This document shows, piece after piece, positions 12,256 through 24,310 of a DNA stretch of 64,000 nucleotides. The notes under the pieces are model-generated. The model was not told where the DNA came from and made no database searches. It saw nothing but the letters and a program-made list of their open reading frames with translations. This stretch comes from Serilophus lunatus (taxonomy: Eukaryota; Chordata; Aves; Passeriformes; Eurylaimidae). Both the position numbers and the translations under genes were made by a program. Position 1 is the first letter of the stretch. Every line of letters starts with the position of its first letter. The stretch covers positions 3,512,236 through 3,576,235 of the forward strand of contig VXBA01001826.1 in the NCBI GenBank assembly GCA_013399895.1. Reading direction: 5' to 3'.

Positions 12256-14039
12256 CAGCCAGATACCCAAGCACAGCTTCTGTGTGTTTGAGGAAGAAAT
12301 TCTGCACTCAAATATTCTCCATCTCCACCAGGAATTGCACTGGAAGCTGGTCTTTCCCGAGTGCATTCCTATTAAAGCAGTGCTGTAGGACCAGGAGTCC
12401 TTACACAGGGTTTTCACCCTCACAAGCTCAGTGGGCTGAGACAAAAACAGGAATTGACACAGAGGATTTTACTGGAAGGGGAAAATGGAGAAGTTTCTTT
12501 CTGGGATTTGCTGCTGTGGAAATCTGTTATAGACCAAAGGAGTTGTCCAGATTCCCTGATATTTTCTTTCATTTATTGAACTCAGTTGAACTGTGTGTAT
12601 TGTGAAGCATTTCTTTTGTAAATGCTTGGATTAATTAGTTGCAGGCGTCAATACATGTCCTGAAAAAAACCCACTTTCTGCTTTCTGATGCTGCCTTTAA
12701 TGTAAAGTCTGTTTGACAAGAGGTTTCAGGAATGTTTTCCCGATGACTTATCTGAAGCACAAGGAGGAGTCTGCATTTCCATTTACCTTGGTGGAAAATT
12801 ATACCCTCCTGGTGCTGTGTGAGCAGGGTTTGATCAGTTCCTTTGAATTTAAATGCCATCCTTCTGGAAGATTTTTAGTCTTTAGGGCAGGACTTGGTGA
12901 TCTAAACTTGCTCCAGCCTTCTCAAATGTGATGGAATTGAGGACCAGGCACTTCTTGGTAGAACCTGCTGAGAGCTCAGGGTGCAGCTGGGCCTGGGGAC
13001 AGAGACAGTGATGGAGGGGCTCTTCATCCCCATCTTGTTCCCTCTGGATCTTAGAGAGATGAAAGACAACAGCAAGGAGCTCTTTGGTTCCTCTGCTTTG
13101 TGCTGGGAAATGCCAGGAGGCTCCAGGAGCACTGGATGTCACTCATGTCACTCATGTCCAGCCTTGGCAACTTGTTATTCCAAGATCCCAGATCAGCAAG
13201 GGGAGAAAGCCCATTTCAGCACAAGTAGCTCGAGAAGACTTGGTATTAAATTAGATGAAGAAAATTAGTTTTATCATCAAAAGGGTAAGAAATCTTCCTC
13301 TTCCCCCTCCCTCTTTTTTGTTTTAATGAAAGCTGCAAGTCTGAAACAAAGAATAAAATCCATGGGGATACTCTAAACCGTCTGAATTTGTGGATTTTAT
13401 CCATGCTTGAACATTTTGTGTGCCTCTGCCTGTGCAAAATGAATTAGAGGTTTCAATTCAGCTCCTGGTGGAAAAAGTGCTCCCATCACAACTGGCACTA
13501 ATTGGCTCCCTTGTTAGCAGCTTGGAGAGAAGGTGAGGAAGATGCTCCACACAGCCAGAATCCCAGCAAAATCCGAGCTCCCACCCCAGCAGCTCCTGGG
13601 ATGGGCTGGGAAGTCAGGGAAGCAGGTCTTGATGTTTTGCCTCTTCCCAGGGACATCAGTCTGTGCTTTCTAGGCCTGCCAACTTAGCACTGAATTCCTT
13701 TAAATCTTCTTTGTGATGGAAGCATCCCCCTGGCAGGTTAATTGAGCTGTGAGCTATGCTAAGGAACCTGAAAAAGGAGGCAGTGGTGTTACCCAGAGTC
13801 AGTGCTGCACACAGGCCCCAACACCTGCAGTGCTGGCTGTCCAGAATGCTAACAGATCCCAGCCCTGGCTGCAGCAAATGAGGCATTTTAATGGGAAAAA
13901 ATCCATCTTTTTGGGCTCACCTACAGCTGGAGGAAGGGGAATCACATCTGGGAAGTGGCTCTGTGGTGACTACAGGGCTTCATTCATCAGTATTAATAAT
14001 AACACATAAAACTGAGGCTTGCATATTATCTCCCAATGA
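12256..14039. other. noncoding sequence, nothing recognised
   Basis: No repeats beyond short homopolymers and a 9-10 bp local duplication near 13138-13160. No exon supported. Confidence 0.5.
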
Positions 14040-14480
14040 GCAGAAGGCAGACACTGAGTTCCATGTAATTTAATTTCAATTAGTGCATTGGAGCTTTTTA
14101 AAGAATGGACTATATATATTCTTCTACTGTTACTTGCAGACTATTAAACACAATGCAGAAAAATTTTTATGTAAATGAGAATTATCTTATTGGCTTTGGT
14201 ATCTTTCTCCATTTTCCTTCCCCAGGTAATTGGGTAGGAAGATGCTGGGGAAAAAAAACAGGTGATGTGAATAATGAAATCTTTGCAGCTTTCCCTCCTG
14301 TTAGATACAGAAGGCCAAAATGTATGTGTGTGTCAGTTTAATTTAATTTGCTGTTAATTAGCTTAAATGGCAGCCTTACCTTCCTCTGCCTTCACTGCAT
14401 TTCTGTCCAGGCCCTCATTAGGCAGCAGGTGCTTGTTAAAAATACCTTAAGTGCTTATTTACATTACAAAGCTATTCCAG
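14040..14480. promoter_or_regulatory. AT-rich island, possible enhancer
   Basis: A 440-base patch clearly richer in A and T than its surroundings. It includes several TTAATT/TAATTT sites (14065-14085, 14336-14362), a TATATATA run near 14111 and an ATGTAAAT element near 14169 that resembles a POU-domain octamer variant. This texture is common in conserved developmental enhancers, but also in neutral DNA. Function is inference only. Confidence 0.2.
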
Positions 14481-14621
14481 CACTTGTGGTAAAGGAGCTG
14501 AAGTCTTGTCCCTGGATACAGCTGGTGGGAGAGGGGAAGCAGCACCCTGTTTTCACATGTTTAAACACTGTAACATTGATTCCTAGTACTAATAAGATGG
14601 TGATTTAAATACAGGGTGCAG

Positions 14622-15035
14622 AAGCATAGAATCCTGGAATGGTTTGGGTTGGAAGGGACCTTAAAGCCCATCTTATTCCACCCTCTGCCATGGGCAGGGA
14701 CACCTCCCAGGTTGCTCCAGCCTGGCCTTGGACACTTCCAGGGATGGGGCAGCCACAGCTTCTCTGGGCACCCTGTGCCAGGGCCTGCCCACCCTCATAG
14801 GGAAGAATTCCTTCCCAATATCCCATCTCTCCCTGATCTCTGGAAGTAGGAAGCCATTCCTTGTGTCCTGTCCCTCCATCTCTTGTTCAAAGCCCTTGTC
14901 CAGCTCTCTTGGAAGCCTTTAAGGCACTGAAAGGCCACAACTTGGTCACCCCAGAGCCGCCTTCTCTTTCTCTTCTCATCAAATAATCCCAATTCTCAGC
15001 CTTTCCTCATAGGAGAGGTGTTCCATCCCCATAAA
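14622..15035 (-). mobile_element. CR1 LINE 3' fragment, tail B, antisense
   Basis: About 410 bases. The 3' end with 'catagaatcctggaatggtt' lies at the left, and the copy extends through the 3' UTR into the C-terminal part of ORF2 on the right, around the stretch read as 'ttctcagcctttcctcatag'. The 3' end is intact. Open frames covering it are readings through the repeat. Confidence 0.92.
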
Positions 15036-17883
15036 CCCAGTAAATAAGTAGGTGTGTAGCTTCCTCCAGAGCCAGGTGGAATAGCAGGCATTCAGAAACC
15101 TGCCTGGAGGATTTAATTGTTCACTTCCCACCAATTTGTGGTTCACACAAAGGATTACACCTCTGCAGGGATACGGAGATCTTTCAATGGACATCCTTCA
15201 GAAAGGAAGTTCCCAATTATTTCATTCAGGCCAGCAAAGGAAATGTAAAATCTAGGGTTGATTTTTATCAGCATGGATAAACCTGGGAGAGAAGGAACAG
15301 GTGGGAAAGAGGCAGCAGGAATGGAAAAGGGCATAGAGAAAGAATGCAGTGTAGGGGAGTGTGCTTTCAAATATTGATATGGCAAAGGTATAAATAGAAA
15401 CAAAGCCATGCTTGTGGAGCTAATAAAGGGCTTGTTTACAAGGGAGCAGGAGATTCATTAAGAATGGGAATGAACACCTGCTCTGGAAATAAGGGAAATA
15501 CTTAAGCACTGGGAAGGTGGAGAAAGGGATTTGAGTACAAGTGTGCTCAAGGAAGAGTTCAGCCCCTGTCATTGTTCACCTCCAGCATTTGGCTGCAGGG
15601 TCCCAATCCATGGGCAGGATCATAGGAAAGCACATTCCAGAACAGACCAGTGGGGAAGGTGTGGGGAGCTCAGGAGCAAAATACCTGGTTCTCATAATTT
15701 GTTCCAAGAAGTACTAAATCCAGACAAAGGAAACAAATACTTCACCTCGTGTCTTATTTTCAATTCAGCAGCTTCTCTAGCCTTTTTTTTTTTTCACTTA
15801 TCTCCATCTAGAGAAAACACAGAGGCAGAGGGCAGAGTCTAAACTCCCTGGGTAGGAGGGAGGAATTTCAACAGGTAGAATTCAGTGGGGTAGAGCTGTT
15901 TTAATCCCCTCCTTTCTGCCCCTCGCTGTGAGGTGTGACAGCTCTGCCATGATGCTCCTGGTCCCCCTCTGCTTCCCACCTGGAACAGAGGGACTTCCCT
16001 TGAGTGTGGTACCAATGCAAGACAAGAAAGTTTCCTTATTGAGAATTCTTCCTCCTTGCCTAGACTAAAAAAATAATTTCAGTGTGACCCTGGGAGAGCT
16101 GTGGCTGCTCCTGGGAAGGGGTTTGCAACTGCTGGTTGGCAAACCAGGCTCTTCACCAACTCCCCTGTAACCTGACCTTTGGGCTGAGGATAATCAGAGC
16201 TCAGACCTGGAGAGCAGCCTTGAAGCCAGCACTTGTTTTCCTTGGGGAATAGTTCAGCATTCCAGGGAATGATGTGTGAGTGGGAGGGCTGGTGTGTGAG
16301 CCATCATTTCTTCCAGCACTGGGGGACAAGGCAGGCCCGTGCCCTCAGCTGGCCCCTGCCTGCTCTCTGACAGGTTCAGCTGTTTCAAAAAAAACCCCTT
16401 GAAGACCATTGCAGCAGATATATCCAGATAGCCTGTTTAGCATAGCTTGATCCTGCTCCTGGGACCAGAGCATCAAGGCCTGGAGCTCCTATTAAACTCC
16501 TGCCTCAGCTGGAGCTGTACAGGGGGGAGGAGGCCAGGCTTTGATCGTGGAAGCTGCACTGACAGCTTGGCAGGGCTCCCAGCTCTCCAACCCATCTCTC
16601 TTGGCCTTGTGCTTCCCCTCCGAGTGCGAATGCCCCCAGCCAAGCCAGCACAAACTGGCTGCTTCCCCACTCCTCCTGGGATTGCTGGGACTATCTCAGG
16701 GGTGTCTCCCTGCCTTTGGAGACAGGAGCAGCCCCCTCTGGCACTGGGGTGGATGTTCACACTCAGGTGAGAGGGTCTCTTCTAGTGGCTGTGTCTGATG
16801 TTTGGCACAGAGTCCTGATGGCTACAACAGGACATCATTCCGTGCCTGCTCAGCAAAGGGATCACTCTGTCCCAGTCCACTGGGGATTAGGGGGGGTTTG
16901 GCCTCCCTGCATGTTCCCCTTGGGGTGGGTTTGTAGTGCAGATAGAGACTGAGCTCCCTGCTCAGCCCTACCAGCCCCGTTGTGAGGATGAGGAGTTAAG
17001 AGCCCATTTGTTCACTCTGCCAGCATGATCTGATTTCATACTCCGTGTTTAGCAGAGAAGCTGTTTCCCCTTGAGCAGAGTTATGCACTTTGCAGTTACT
17101 TCTTTAAAATGACTTAGTTATACATTTGCTCCATGTTATTTTGAATTCTCTTGAAGATCAAGGACGCTACAAAGCCAGCAAGATAAAATTAGCATCTGAG
17201 CTGTAGCCTTTGCTTGGTATAAGAAATGCAGATCAGCTTCACTTGCAGTGAATGCTGGAAGGTGAATTTCATTTATGTCTTCCTTCAACAGACCTAGTTC
17301 TGCCATCCCTGTTTGTTTTGAGAGCCCCTAAACTGTCCTGCTAGTTTCTGTACAGCTGCTTTCAGAGAGAAGGATCAGCCAACAGTGTGAGTGCTGAATC
17401 AGACCTCAAACTGATAAGAAATCAGTTTGTTCAGAATCAGGTCTTATCTACTCACCATGTGATCCCTGGGTGTTTCAACAGGAGCTCACGGGGAGCAGTC
17501 AGGATGGTTTCAGTCTGTGTTGGACTCTCAAACCAGCCCCAAGCCTGGGGGTTTAAAAGGCTGGTAGAGTGAAGAGCGTAGGTGGAGAAGATCCTCCGAA
17601 ATTACTTAAAGGTGGGAGAAGCCCCATGAGGTGGGGGCTGGGATGGCCTGTCAGTTTGGGATGAGCCCAGACCCAAGAGGAACCTGAAGTGCTCCTGAAG
17701 GAGAAAGCAGTGGATGCTGGAGGCCACTTCAGCAGAGCAGAGAGAGGCTGAACAATTGCTGGCACAGGTTTTGAAAGTGAGATTAACCATCAGGAGGACG
17801 GGCTAGAATGGTGGCCTAAAGACCTCCCAATACCTTCTCCTCAAGGCAAATTTCTTAGTCAGGTGCTTTCAGGGAGATAAATT
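15036..17883. other. noncoding sequence with poly-T run
   Basis: Nearly 3 kb with no recognisable mobile element. A run of 12 T lies at 15783-15794. The part around 16480-16780 is GC-rich and open in several frames, but has no splice-site context or protein character that would support a gene. Confidence 0.5.
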
Positions 17884-18195
17884 CCATAGAATCAAAGATT
17901 ATCTCAAGATGGAAGGGACCCATAAAGATCATCAACTCACTTCTCACAGGACCACCTACAACTAAACCATACAATAAAGAGCATTGTCTGGGTGCTCCTT
18001 GAGCTCTGACAAGCTTGATGCCATGACCATTTCCCTGGGGACCCTGTTCCAGTGACCAACAGGACCAGTGACCCTGCAGGAAGAACCTCTTCCTAATGGT
18101 CAATTTGAAGTTCCCCTGATGCAGCTTCATTCCATCTCCACATGTCCTGTCACCAGAGGGAAGAGATCAGCACCTTCCCCTTCACTGCCTGCCTT
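17884..18195 (-). mobile_element. CR1 LINE 3' fragment, tail A, old, antisense
   Basis: Reverse complement of a tail A CR1 that differs much more from the others in the window, with many substitutions and a different internal sequence ('tgcaggaagaacctcttcct'). The 3' terminus is at about 17884. Its divergence suggests an older subfamily or insertion. The right boundary is uncertain by tens of bases. Confidence 0.8.
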
Positions 18196-21100
18196 GAAGT
18201 TGAACCAAGTTTAACCCTGTTCTCAATATGAGAACAAAAAAATCCCAAAATCTCACTGCAGGTACGAGACCCCCAGTGAGAGAATCTGCCCAGCACCACT
18301 TTGGTACAACCTGACCCTTTCCATGCCTTCAGGTGCAGGGTTGGAGCAGAATGGGCCCTGATATTCAAAGTTTAGATCCTTAATTTTTAACTTTGGCCAC
18401 TATTCGAGGCATCACGCATCAACTACAGCTTTCATCTTTCTTCCTGTGGCTTTGCTGGTGACATGTCCTGTTATCTCTTTCAAAACAGACCTAAAATTGA
18501 CAGCATTGCCTTGGCCCTGTTAGGTCTGACAGATAAAGCATTATCTTCTCAACCTGGACCAGGAGGCGACTCTGGGTGCACCTACAAGGTGGAGACCTTC
18601 TGGACTCTGCAGCTTTCCTGTCCTGCAGCTCAGGAGTTGGAGCATCAACCCCACAAGCAAAGGTTTCATTTGAATCTGGCACATCCTAATCTTTTATTCA
18701 TAGTGGGTCATCCACAGTGATAAAGAATCAGAGGAGGAGGGAAGATTAGACCAACAGCAGAGCTGCCTAAAAATGCAGATGGGACAGTCAGGATTGAGAG
18801 ACCCATTTTCAAAACCAGCAAATGACTTTAAATGCTTTCTGTTTACAGATTCTTCACCCAGAACCTGAGGAGCTCCACATTTCTAGCAAATTAATTCCCC
18901 TGAAATAAGGGATGCATTTTCTGTCTCTGTATTTGCACACATTTCAGAACAGTTCTGAGTTTTTCCACAGTGTTTGAGATGATTTATTGAGTAAGATCTA
19001 AGCTGGGTTGTCAGTGAGCACAACTGGGTGTCAGTCCCTTGATCTTCATTGATTTATATCCATTTATGCCAACGCAGGATTATTCTTTCAAGAAAGTAGC
19101 AACAAGTTCCCACGTTTTAAAGCCTAAGTTGTTTTAATTGGACTCACAGGTAAAGTGTTTCATGTTCCCTCAGTAGGATGAATTCAAAGACACTTCCACA
19201 CAGTTACTGACACAAGCTTGAAAGTAGGTGGTTTTGGGAATAGTGCTGTCACTGCTGCTCGTGTATTTACAGTCAGCAGCAAGAAGAAAGACAAACATGG
19301 TCCGTCTGGCACCAGCAGCCTCTCCAGAACAGCACCTGGACCCTTTAACAGGATAATGTCCACAACCACGCCCTTTGTTAAGGTGGGTAAGGTTGTGCAC
19401 TGAAGATGGATATGAGCCCCAAACATCCTTGTCCAAGCCTCACAGTTTGGGGGGGGGTTCTGTCCAGTTCTTTTGTTTGACTCATTAGAGAGATAAGACC
19501 AGTGAATTTTAGCTCTGGAGCCAAGTTCTGCAAAGTCTGCAGGAGGTGGGAAGTTGAGTTCAGGCTGGTTTCTAATTTGCTGAACTCACCAGGACACTGT
19601 GTCCTCATCCAGGAATTCCTGGTGGCTCAGGGAGGACATCCTGCACTGCCTCTGCTCACAGGCCATGGAAGGGGGAGCACGGCAGGATGCTGCTCACCAC
19701 CCACATCATCACTGCTGTATTTATAAAGGAGAGCCCAGAAGGAGCTGTCCCAGCAGGAGATCACTATCCCAGCACAAAGGGACTGGAAGAACTGATGGGC
19801 TGCTGGCATTGGAAGGATTCCTGTTGGTACCAGTCAAGTCTGTTTTTCTTGAGGAAAAGGATAAAGTCTTTAAGGACCTTGGATGTCTGGGGTTCCCAGA
19901 ACACAGCAATAGTACCCAGCAGGTTTCCTGTCTTGCTGTTTTATGCTGAGGTTAATATTCCCAAACAAAAGACAACTGAGGGCCAGGCAGGATTTTAGTT
20001 TGTGCAACACAGAGAAAATGAAGGAGCTTGCAGTTTTCTTGTCTTCTCTTCCAAAAGACCACGAGGAGGGATTGTATGTCACCTCTCTAACACCTCTGTA
20101 AAGCTCCCCTGGAGTGGTTTGCTGGGTCTCCAAGTTACTCTTATTTGAGGCTTCACACTTTTCTTTCTGCTGCTATTTTACATTTCATTATCTCTGTGTT
20201 TTCAGATGAAACTAGTGCCACTCCAGCAAATCACTGGGTGGATGTTTTTCCTCAGTGGCAAACACAGTGCTTCCCTCCCTTCCCCAGCACCCAGCCCATG
20301 GCAGCAGCAAGAATCCTTTCATTAGATGGATCAGGAGCATCCGGCACCCTTTGTATTGGTTTCCCTCTCAGATGCTGGGATTGGTGTGGTGGCAATGTCC
20401 AGGAGTTCTGTTACCTTTCTAACACAAAATGTAGACTTGTGTGGGTACGTCCACGTGCTGCTTTTCACCTAATGCTTCCACGCTGATGTGGAATCTGCAG
20501 GGAAAAGACAAACGTTGTTTGCCAGTCAGATCCACTAATTACAGGATGTGTTTTTTTTCGGGGGGNAATTAGGAGACACTCAGGATTAGAAAGTGTTTTC
20601 TCATTAGAACAAATGTCACAGATTTAAAAATCTCTTCATTTAAATTCCTCTTAATGTTCTTTGGCTTGAACGAGTGAGCTCTTAATGTCCCTTTTAATTA
20701 AAGCATTTCAGGGGGATCTCAGAAGGTCTGGGGAAGCAGATGTGGTCCAACTAAGAAGGGAAATTCCAGGATGGGAACTTCAGCAGAAACTGCCCTTTTG
20801 GGGCTTTTTAGGGAAAAGTGCTAAAGGACACACAAGTGGAGATGTGTCCAGAGAAGTGAGCCCACGCTTCCAGAGGCAGAAATGCCACGTGGTTTGGGAG
20901 ACACCGCCTGGGTTTGCAAAGGGATTGATTTGTGTTTCCCAAGCCACTTTGAATTTTTCCCTTTTTGCTGCTGTGTGCAGCCCTCAGCAGAGGCTGTGGC
21001 AGCTGAGCAGGATTGCTGGGCAGCTCCAGCCTTGCCTGTGCTGGCAGGTTCCCCCTGTCCCCACATTCCTCATTTCTACTCAGGTCTTTCCCCCACTCCC

Positions 21101-22018
21101 CAGCAGCTCCCACGGTGCTGGATCCATTTAGCAGTGCACATCCATGGGAACTGCCAGTGAGCAGGACCTTGTTGACTTTCTTGGAAAAGAAATCCTTTGA
21201 AACACCAGGTTTCACTTGGCGGGTGTCTGATGGTACAGGAAGGCAGCAAAGTGCTGTGAAATAAAAGCATCCATCAAGTACATCCACATTCCTTTCCTGG
21301 AGCATGGCAATGACACCGAAAAGCTGATGGGGAATAGGATTATCCAGCTCTCCAATGTTTTTTTCCCTGGACAGCAGCAGTGCCCCCACTTCTGGGGCAC
21401 AACAGAGGGAAGAAGCTGCTCCCTGGCTCTGCCACACCCCGGGGCTGCCATCCCAGAGGGATCCAGGCACAGGAGCAGGACCTGAAGGCCCAGAGCCATC
21501 AGATGGTGGGAGCAGCATGTGGTCAGTGTTCCCTCATGGTGTTGAAAGAGAAACAAACCCTCGGGCCAGATCTCACTGATGGGAAAGTCAGAAACTTCAT
21601 CTGGGCTCACACCAGTGGTGTCTGGCTCACTCTGCCTCTCTGAGTGATGAATAAACCTGGAGACAGTTATTAATGAAAGACTATTAAGATAAGATTTAGT
21701 CTTTATTGTCCTCATGCTTCCTTCATTTGTCAGGCACTCGAAGCAAACAAAGGAACTGTCGATCTGGGAAAGGCTGTTGATACCCAGAGAGCAGCAGATT
21801 TTTTGGTGCTTGTGCCCCGGCACCACCCGAGCCAGGAGGACTTCCCTGGGCAGATGCTGCCCTGTGTGATGAGCAGCTCTGCTCCCTTCCCTCAGAACAA
21901 GCATTTAGAACAGTCACCTTTGCTTGGGAGCTGATAAACTCTGTCACTGCTGGAGCTGGGCAGTGTCCCTGCGCCAAAAAGAACCTTTACAGGCAACCTG
22001 TGGTTTTCAGGAAGAAAA
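18196..22018. other. noncoding sequence with overlapping open frames
   Basis: No mobile element recognised. Minus-strand open frames of 236 codons (20808-21518) and 230 codons (21212-21904) overlap in different frames. Both are low in recognisable protein features and lie in a GC-rich patch, so neither is called. A short G run lies near 19449. Confidence 0.45.
20566..20566. other. single ambiguous base (N)
   Basis: One N follows an eight-T run, a C and six G. The position right after homopolymers suggests an unresolved sequencing or consensus error, not biology. Confidence 0.95.
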
Positions 22019-22184
22019 TCATAGGATCACAGAATGATTTAGGTTGGAGAGACCTTAAAGCTCATCTCATTTCAACCCCCTGCCATGGGCAGGAACACCT
22101 CCCACTGTCCCAGGTGGCTCCACCCTGCCCTTGGACACTTCCAGGGATGGGGCAGCCACAGCTTCTCTGGGCACCCTGTGCTAG
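22019..22184 (-). mobile_element. CR1 LINE 3' fragment, tail B, antisense
   Basis: A copy of about 165 bases with the terminal octamers well kept at the left ('ataggatcacagaatgattt'). The element breaks off in the middle of the 'gggcaccctgtgc' block. Confidence 0.9.
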
Positions 22185-22499
22185 TGCTGTTTAACCACCA
22201 CATTTTAAATAGGTCCATTTTGAATGATCCTTGGAAGTAATATACTTTATTTGCCTCCCTCACCCCAGCATGTTAATTATTTTTCTTTCTTATTACAGAG
22301 AATCCTGTTTGTGCTCCCTCACATCCACGGCCTGTGTGAGCTGGGGAGGTGGAGGGAGTGCTTAAGAGCTTGTCTTTGATTTCCTTACTTTAACAGCAGC
22401 AAGAAAACATAAGAAAATAAGCAGGGGGTTTGTTTTCAGCCCATTTTCAGCTGCATGTAGTGTGTAGTTTCTGGAAGAAACAGCACCTGGATGTACCCA
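22185..22499. other. noncoding spacer
   Basis: About 315 bases with no repeat or exon recognised. It separates an antisense tail B copy from a sense tail A copy. Confidence 0.5.
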
Positions 22500-22685
22500 G
22501 GGCAGTGGGCACGCCCCCAAGGCTGCCAGAGCTCCAGGAGGGTTTGGACAACACTCTCAGGGGCAGGGTGGAATTGTTGGAGTGTCTGTGCAGGGCCAGG
22601 AACTGGACTGGATGATCCCTGTGGGTCCCTTCCAGCTCAGGAGATGGTGTTCCATGATGCTGTGATTCCATGATTCTGTGATTCC
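22500..22685 (+). mobile_element. CR1 LINE 3' fragment, tail A
   Basis: Sense copy beginning at the 'caaggctgccagagctccag' block. It ends after a clean tail A and three imperfect terminal octamers (ATGCTGTG, ATTCCATG, ATTCTGTG) at about 22656-22685. Confidence 0.9.
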
Positions 22686-23898
22686 CTGACAGGTGTTCCT
22701 GTGCTCACGGGAGCAGCAGTGAGCAGGAGGGTGCCAGGAAATGTGCAGCCCTTCCCCAGACAGCAGCAGGGTGGACCTAGCACTGCCACCTCAGGAGCAT
22801 CTGCTTCCTGAAAACATGTCCACTGAGTTTTTCTCCATTAACACAAAGTGGAGGAGCCCCAACTCCCCCCCTTCAACATCCTTTTATTGCTTTTGGACTG
22901 ACTTTGAGAGAGGGCAGAACAAGAAATCTGAGAGAGGTGAGTTCCAAGGTCAGTGCTGCTCACTCGGCTCTGTCATCCCACTGAGCTCATAAATTGGTGT
23001 TAACACCTCCTGGAAAGAACAACAAATATAAAAAGAGAACCTTGCTCAGACTGGGAAGCAGATCCATTACTGGAGCAGGAGCCTGGCAGAACAGCAAAGC
23101 CAGACCAATTCCAACTCCTGTTCAGTCCAGGTATGATCCCAGCCCCTGGCAGCATCCTGCCCATCTCCCACAGCAGGCAGGAGAGAGCTGCCTTTGTAGG
23201 CCACTCATTTTCTTTAAACATCACAAAGCATCTGTGTATTTCTTATTCCTTTGCTATTAGAAATCTGCTTTTGCAGAATCTGTTGGGGTTTTTTTTTGGC
23301 ATGTTCTTTAACCAGGTCCTTATAAAGGAGCTTTGTGGCATGGAAAGCACAAACAAGTTTGGAGCCTTTGAGATGCCCCCCCATCCCCTCCACTGAGGAT
23401 TCTCTTCAGTGGGATTCATAAAATCTATTATTGCTGCTGCAGATTGGCCACGCCGTGACTTTGGAGAAAATTCTTTCTGTGTTGACACTGTTGCTTCCTT
23501 GTTATTCTTTCTGTACCAGTGGAACAAAATGAAAAATTCATTAAAAACAGAAGAAAACCAAAAAAAAAGGAAGAAAAAAACCCACTGGCATTTCTGGCAC
23601 AAAAATCAAGTGCTTAAGATTGAAATCAGGGCAATGGGGAGGGAAGGGTGAGAGGGTTAAACGTCTAAAGGATTCACAGCCAAACGTGCAGTGTCATGGA
23701 CAAACGAGCCAATAAAAGGACCTGTCATCTCCTTCCCAGGGTCTCACTATCAAACTAGGAGTCAAAGAAGGGTCTCACAGGAGGACTTTCTTTCATTAGG
23801 ATGTCTCAGCAGGCAGGGACCTTTTGGAGGGGCCCTGGGTGCTGCACATGGCCCCAGGGAGCTCCCCAAGCAGGGAGCTCTGCCTTTGGCCCTGCTCT
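22686..23898. other. noncoding sequence, nothing recognised
   Basis: Contains an A-rich patch at 23525-23585 and a T run near 23288. No exon or repeat family supported. Confidence 0.5.
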
Positions 23899-24310
23899 CA
23901 TAGGATCACAGAGCAGGATATCTTGAACTGGAAGGGACCCCCAAGGATCACCCAGCCCAACCCCTGGCCCTGCACAGACACCCCAACAATCTCACCCTCT
24001 CCCTGAGTGTTGTCCAAAACTCCTGGAGCCTTGGGGCCGTGACCAAACCCCAGGAAGCCTGTTCAGTGCCCACCCACCCTCTGGGGGAAGAACCTTTCCC
24101 TGAGATCCAGCCTGACCCTGCCCTGGCACAGCTCCAGCCCTTCCCGGGCGTCCTGTCCCTGTCACACAGAGCAGAGCTCAGTGCTGCTCCTCTGCCCCTC
24201 AGGAGGAGCTGCAGACCCCAATGAGCTCTGACCTCAGTGTCCTCTTCTCCAGCTGAACCAGCCAAGTTCCCTCACCCACTCCTTGTGGGCTTCCCCTCCA
24301 GACTCTCCAA
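23899..24310 (-). mobile_element. CR1 LINE 3' fragment, tail A, antisense
   Basis: About 410 bases of the reverse complement of a tail A CR1. Its 3' end is at the left ('ataggatcacagagcaggat'). It extends beyond the 'ctggagaagag' block into the end of ORF2 on the right. Apart from small changes it matches the sense copies at 41358 and 46141 closely. Confidence 0.92.

Noticed and set aside
20145..20486. Open frame after a TTTTCAG acceptor-like site at 20195.
   Set aside because: No good donor follows and the reading has no protein features.
20808..21904. Two overlapping minus-strand open frames of 236 and 230 codons, among the longest frames in the window that contain no N.
   Set aside because: They overlap in different frames, lie in a stop-poor GC-rich patch, and show no domain, signal or splice-site pattern. 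Neither resembles a known protein.
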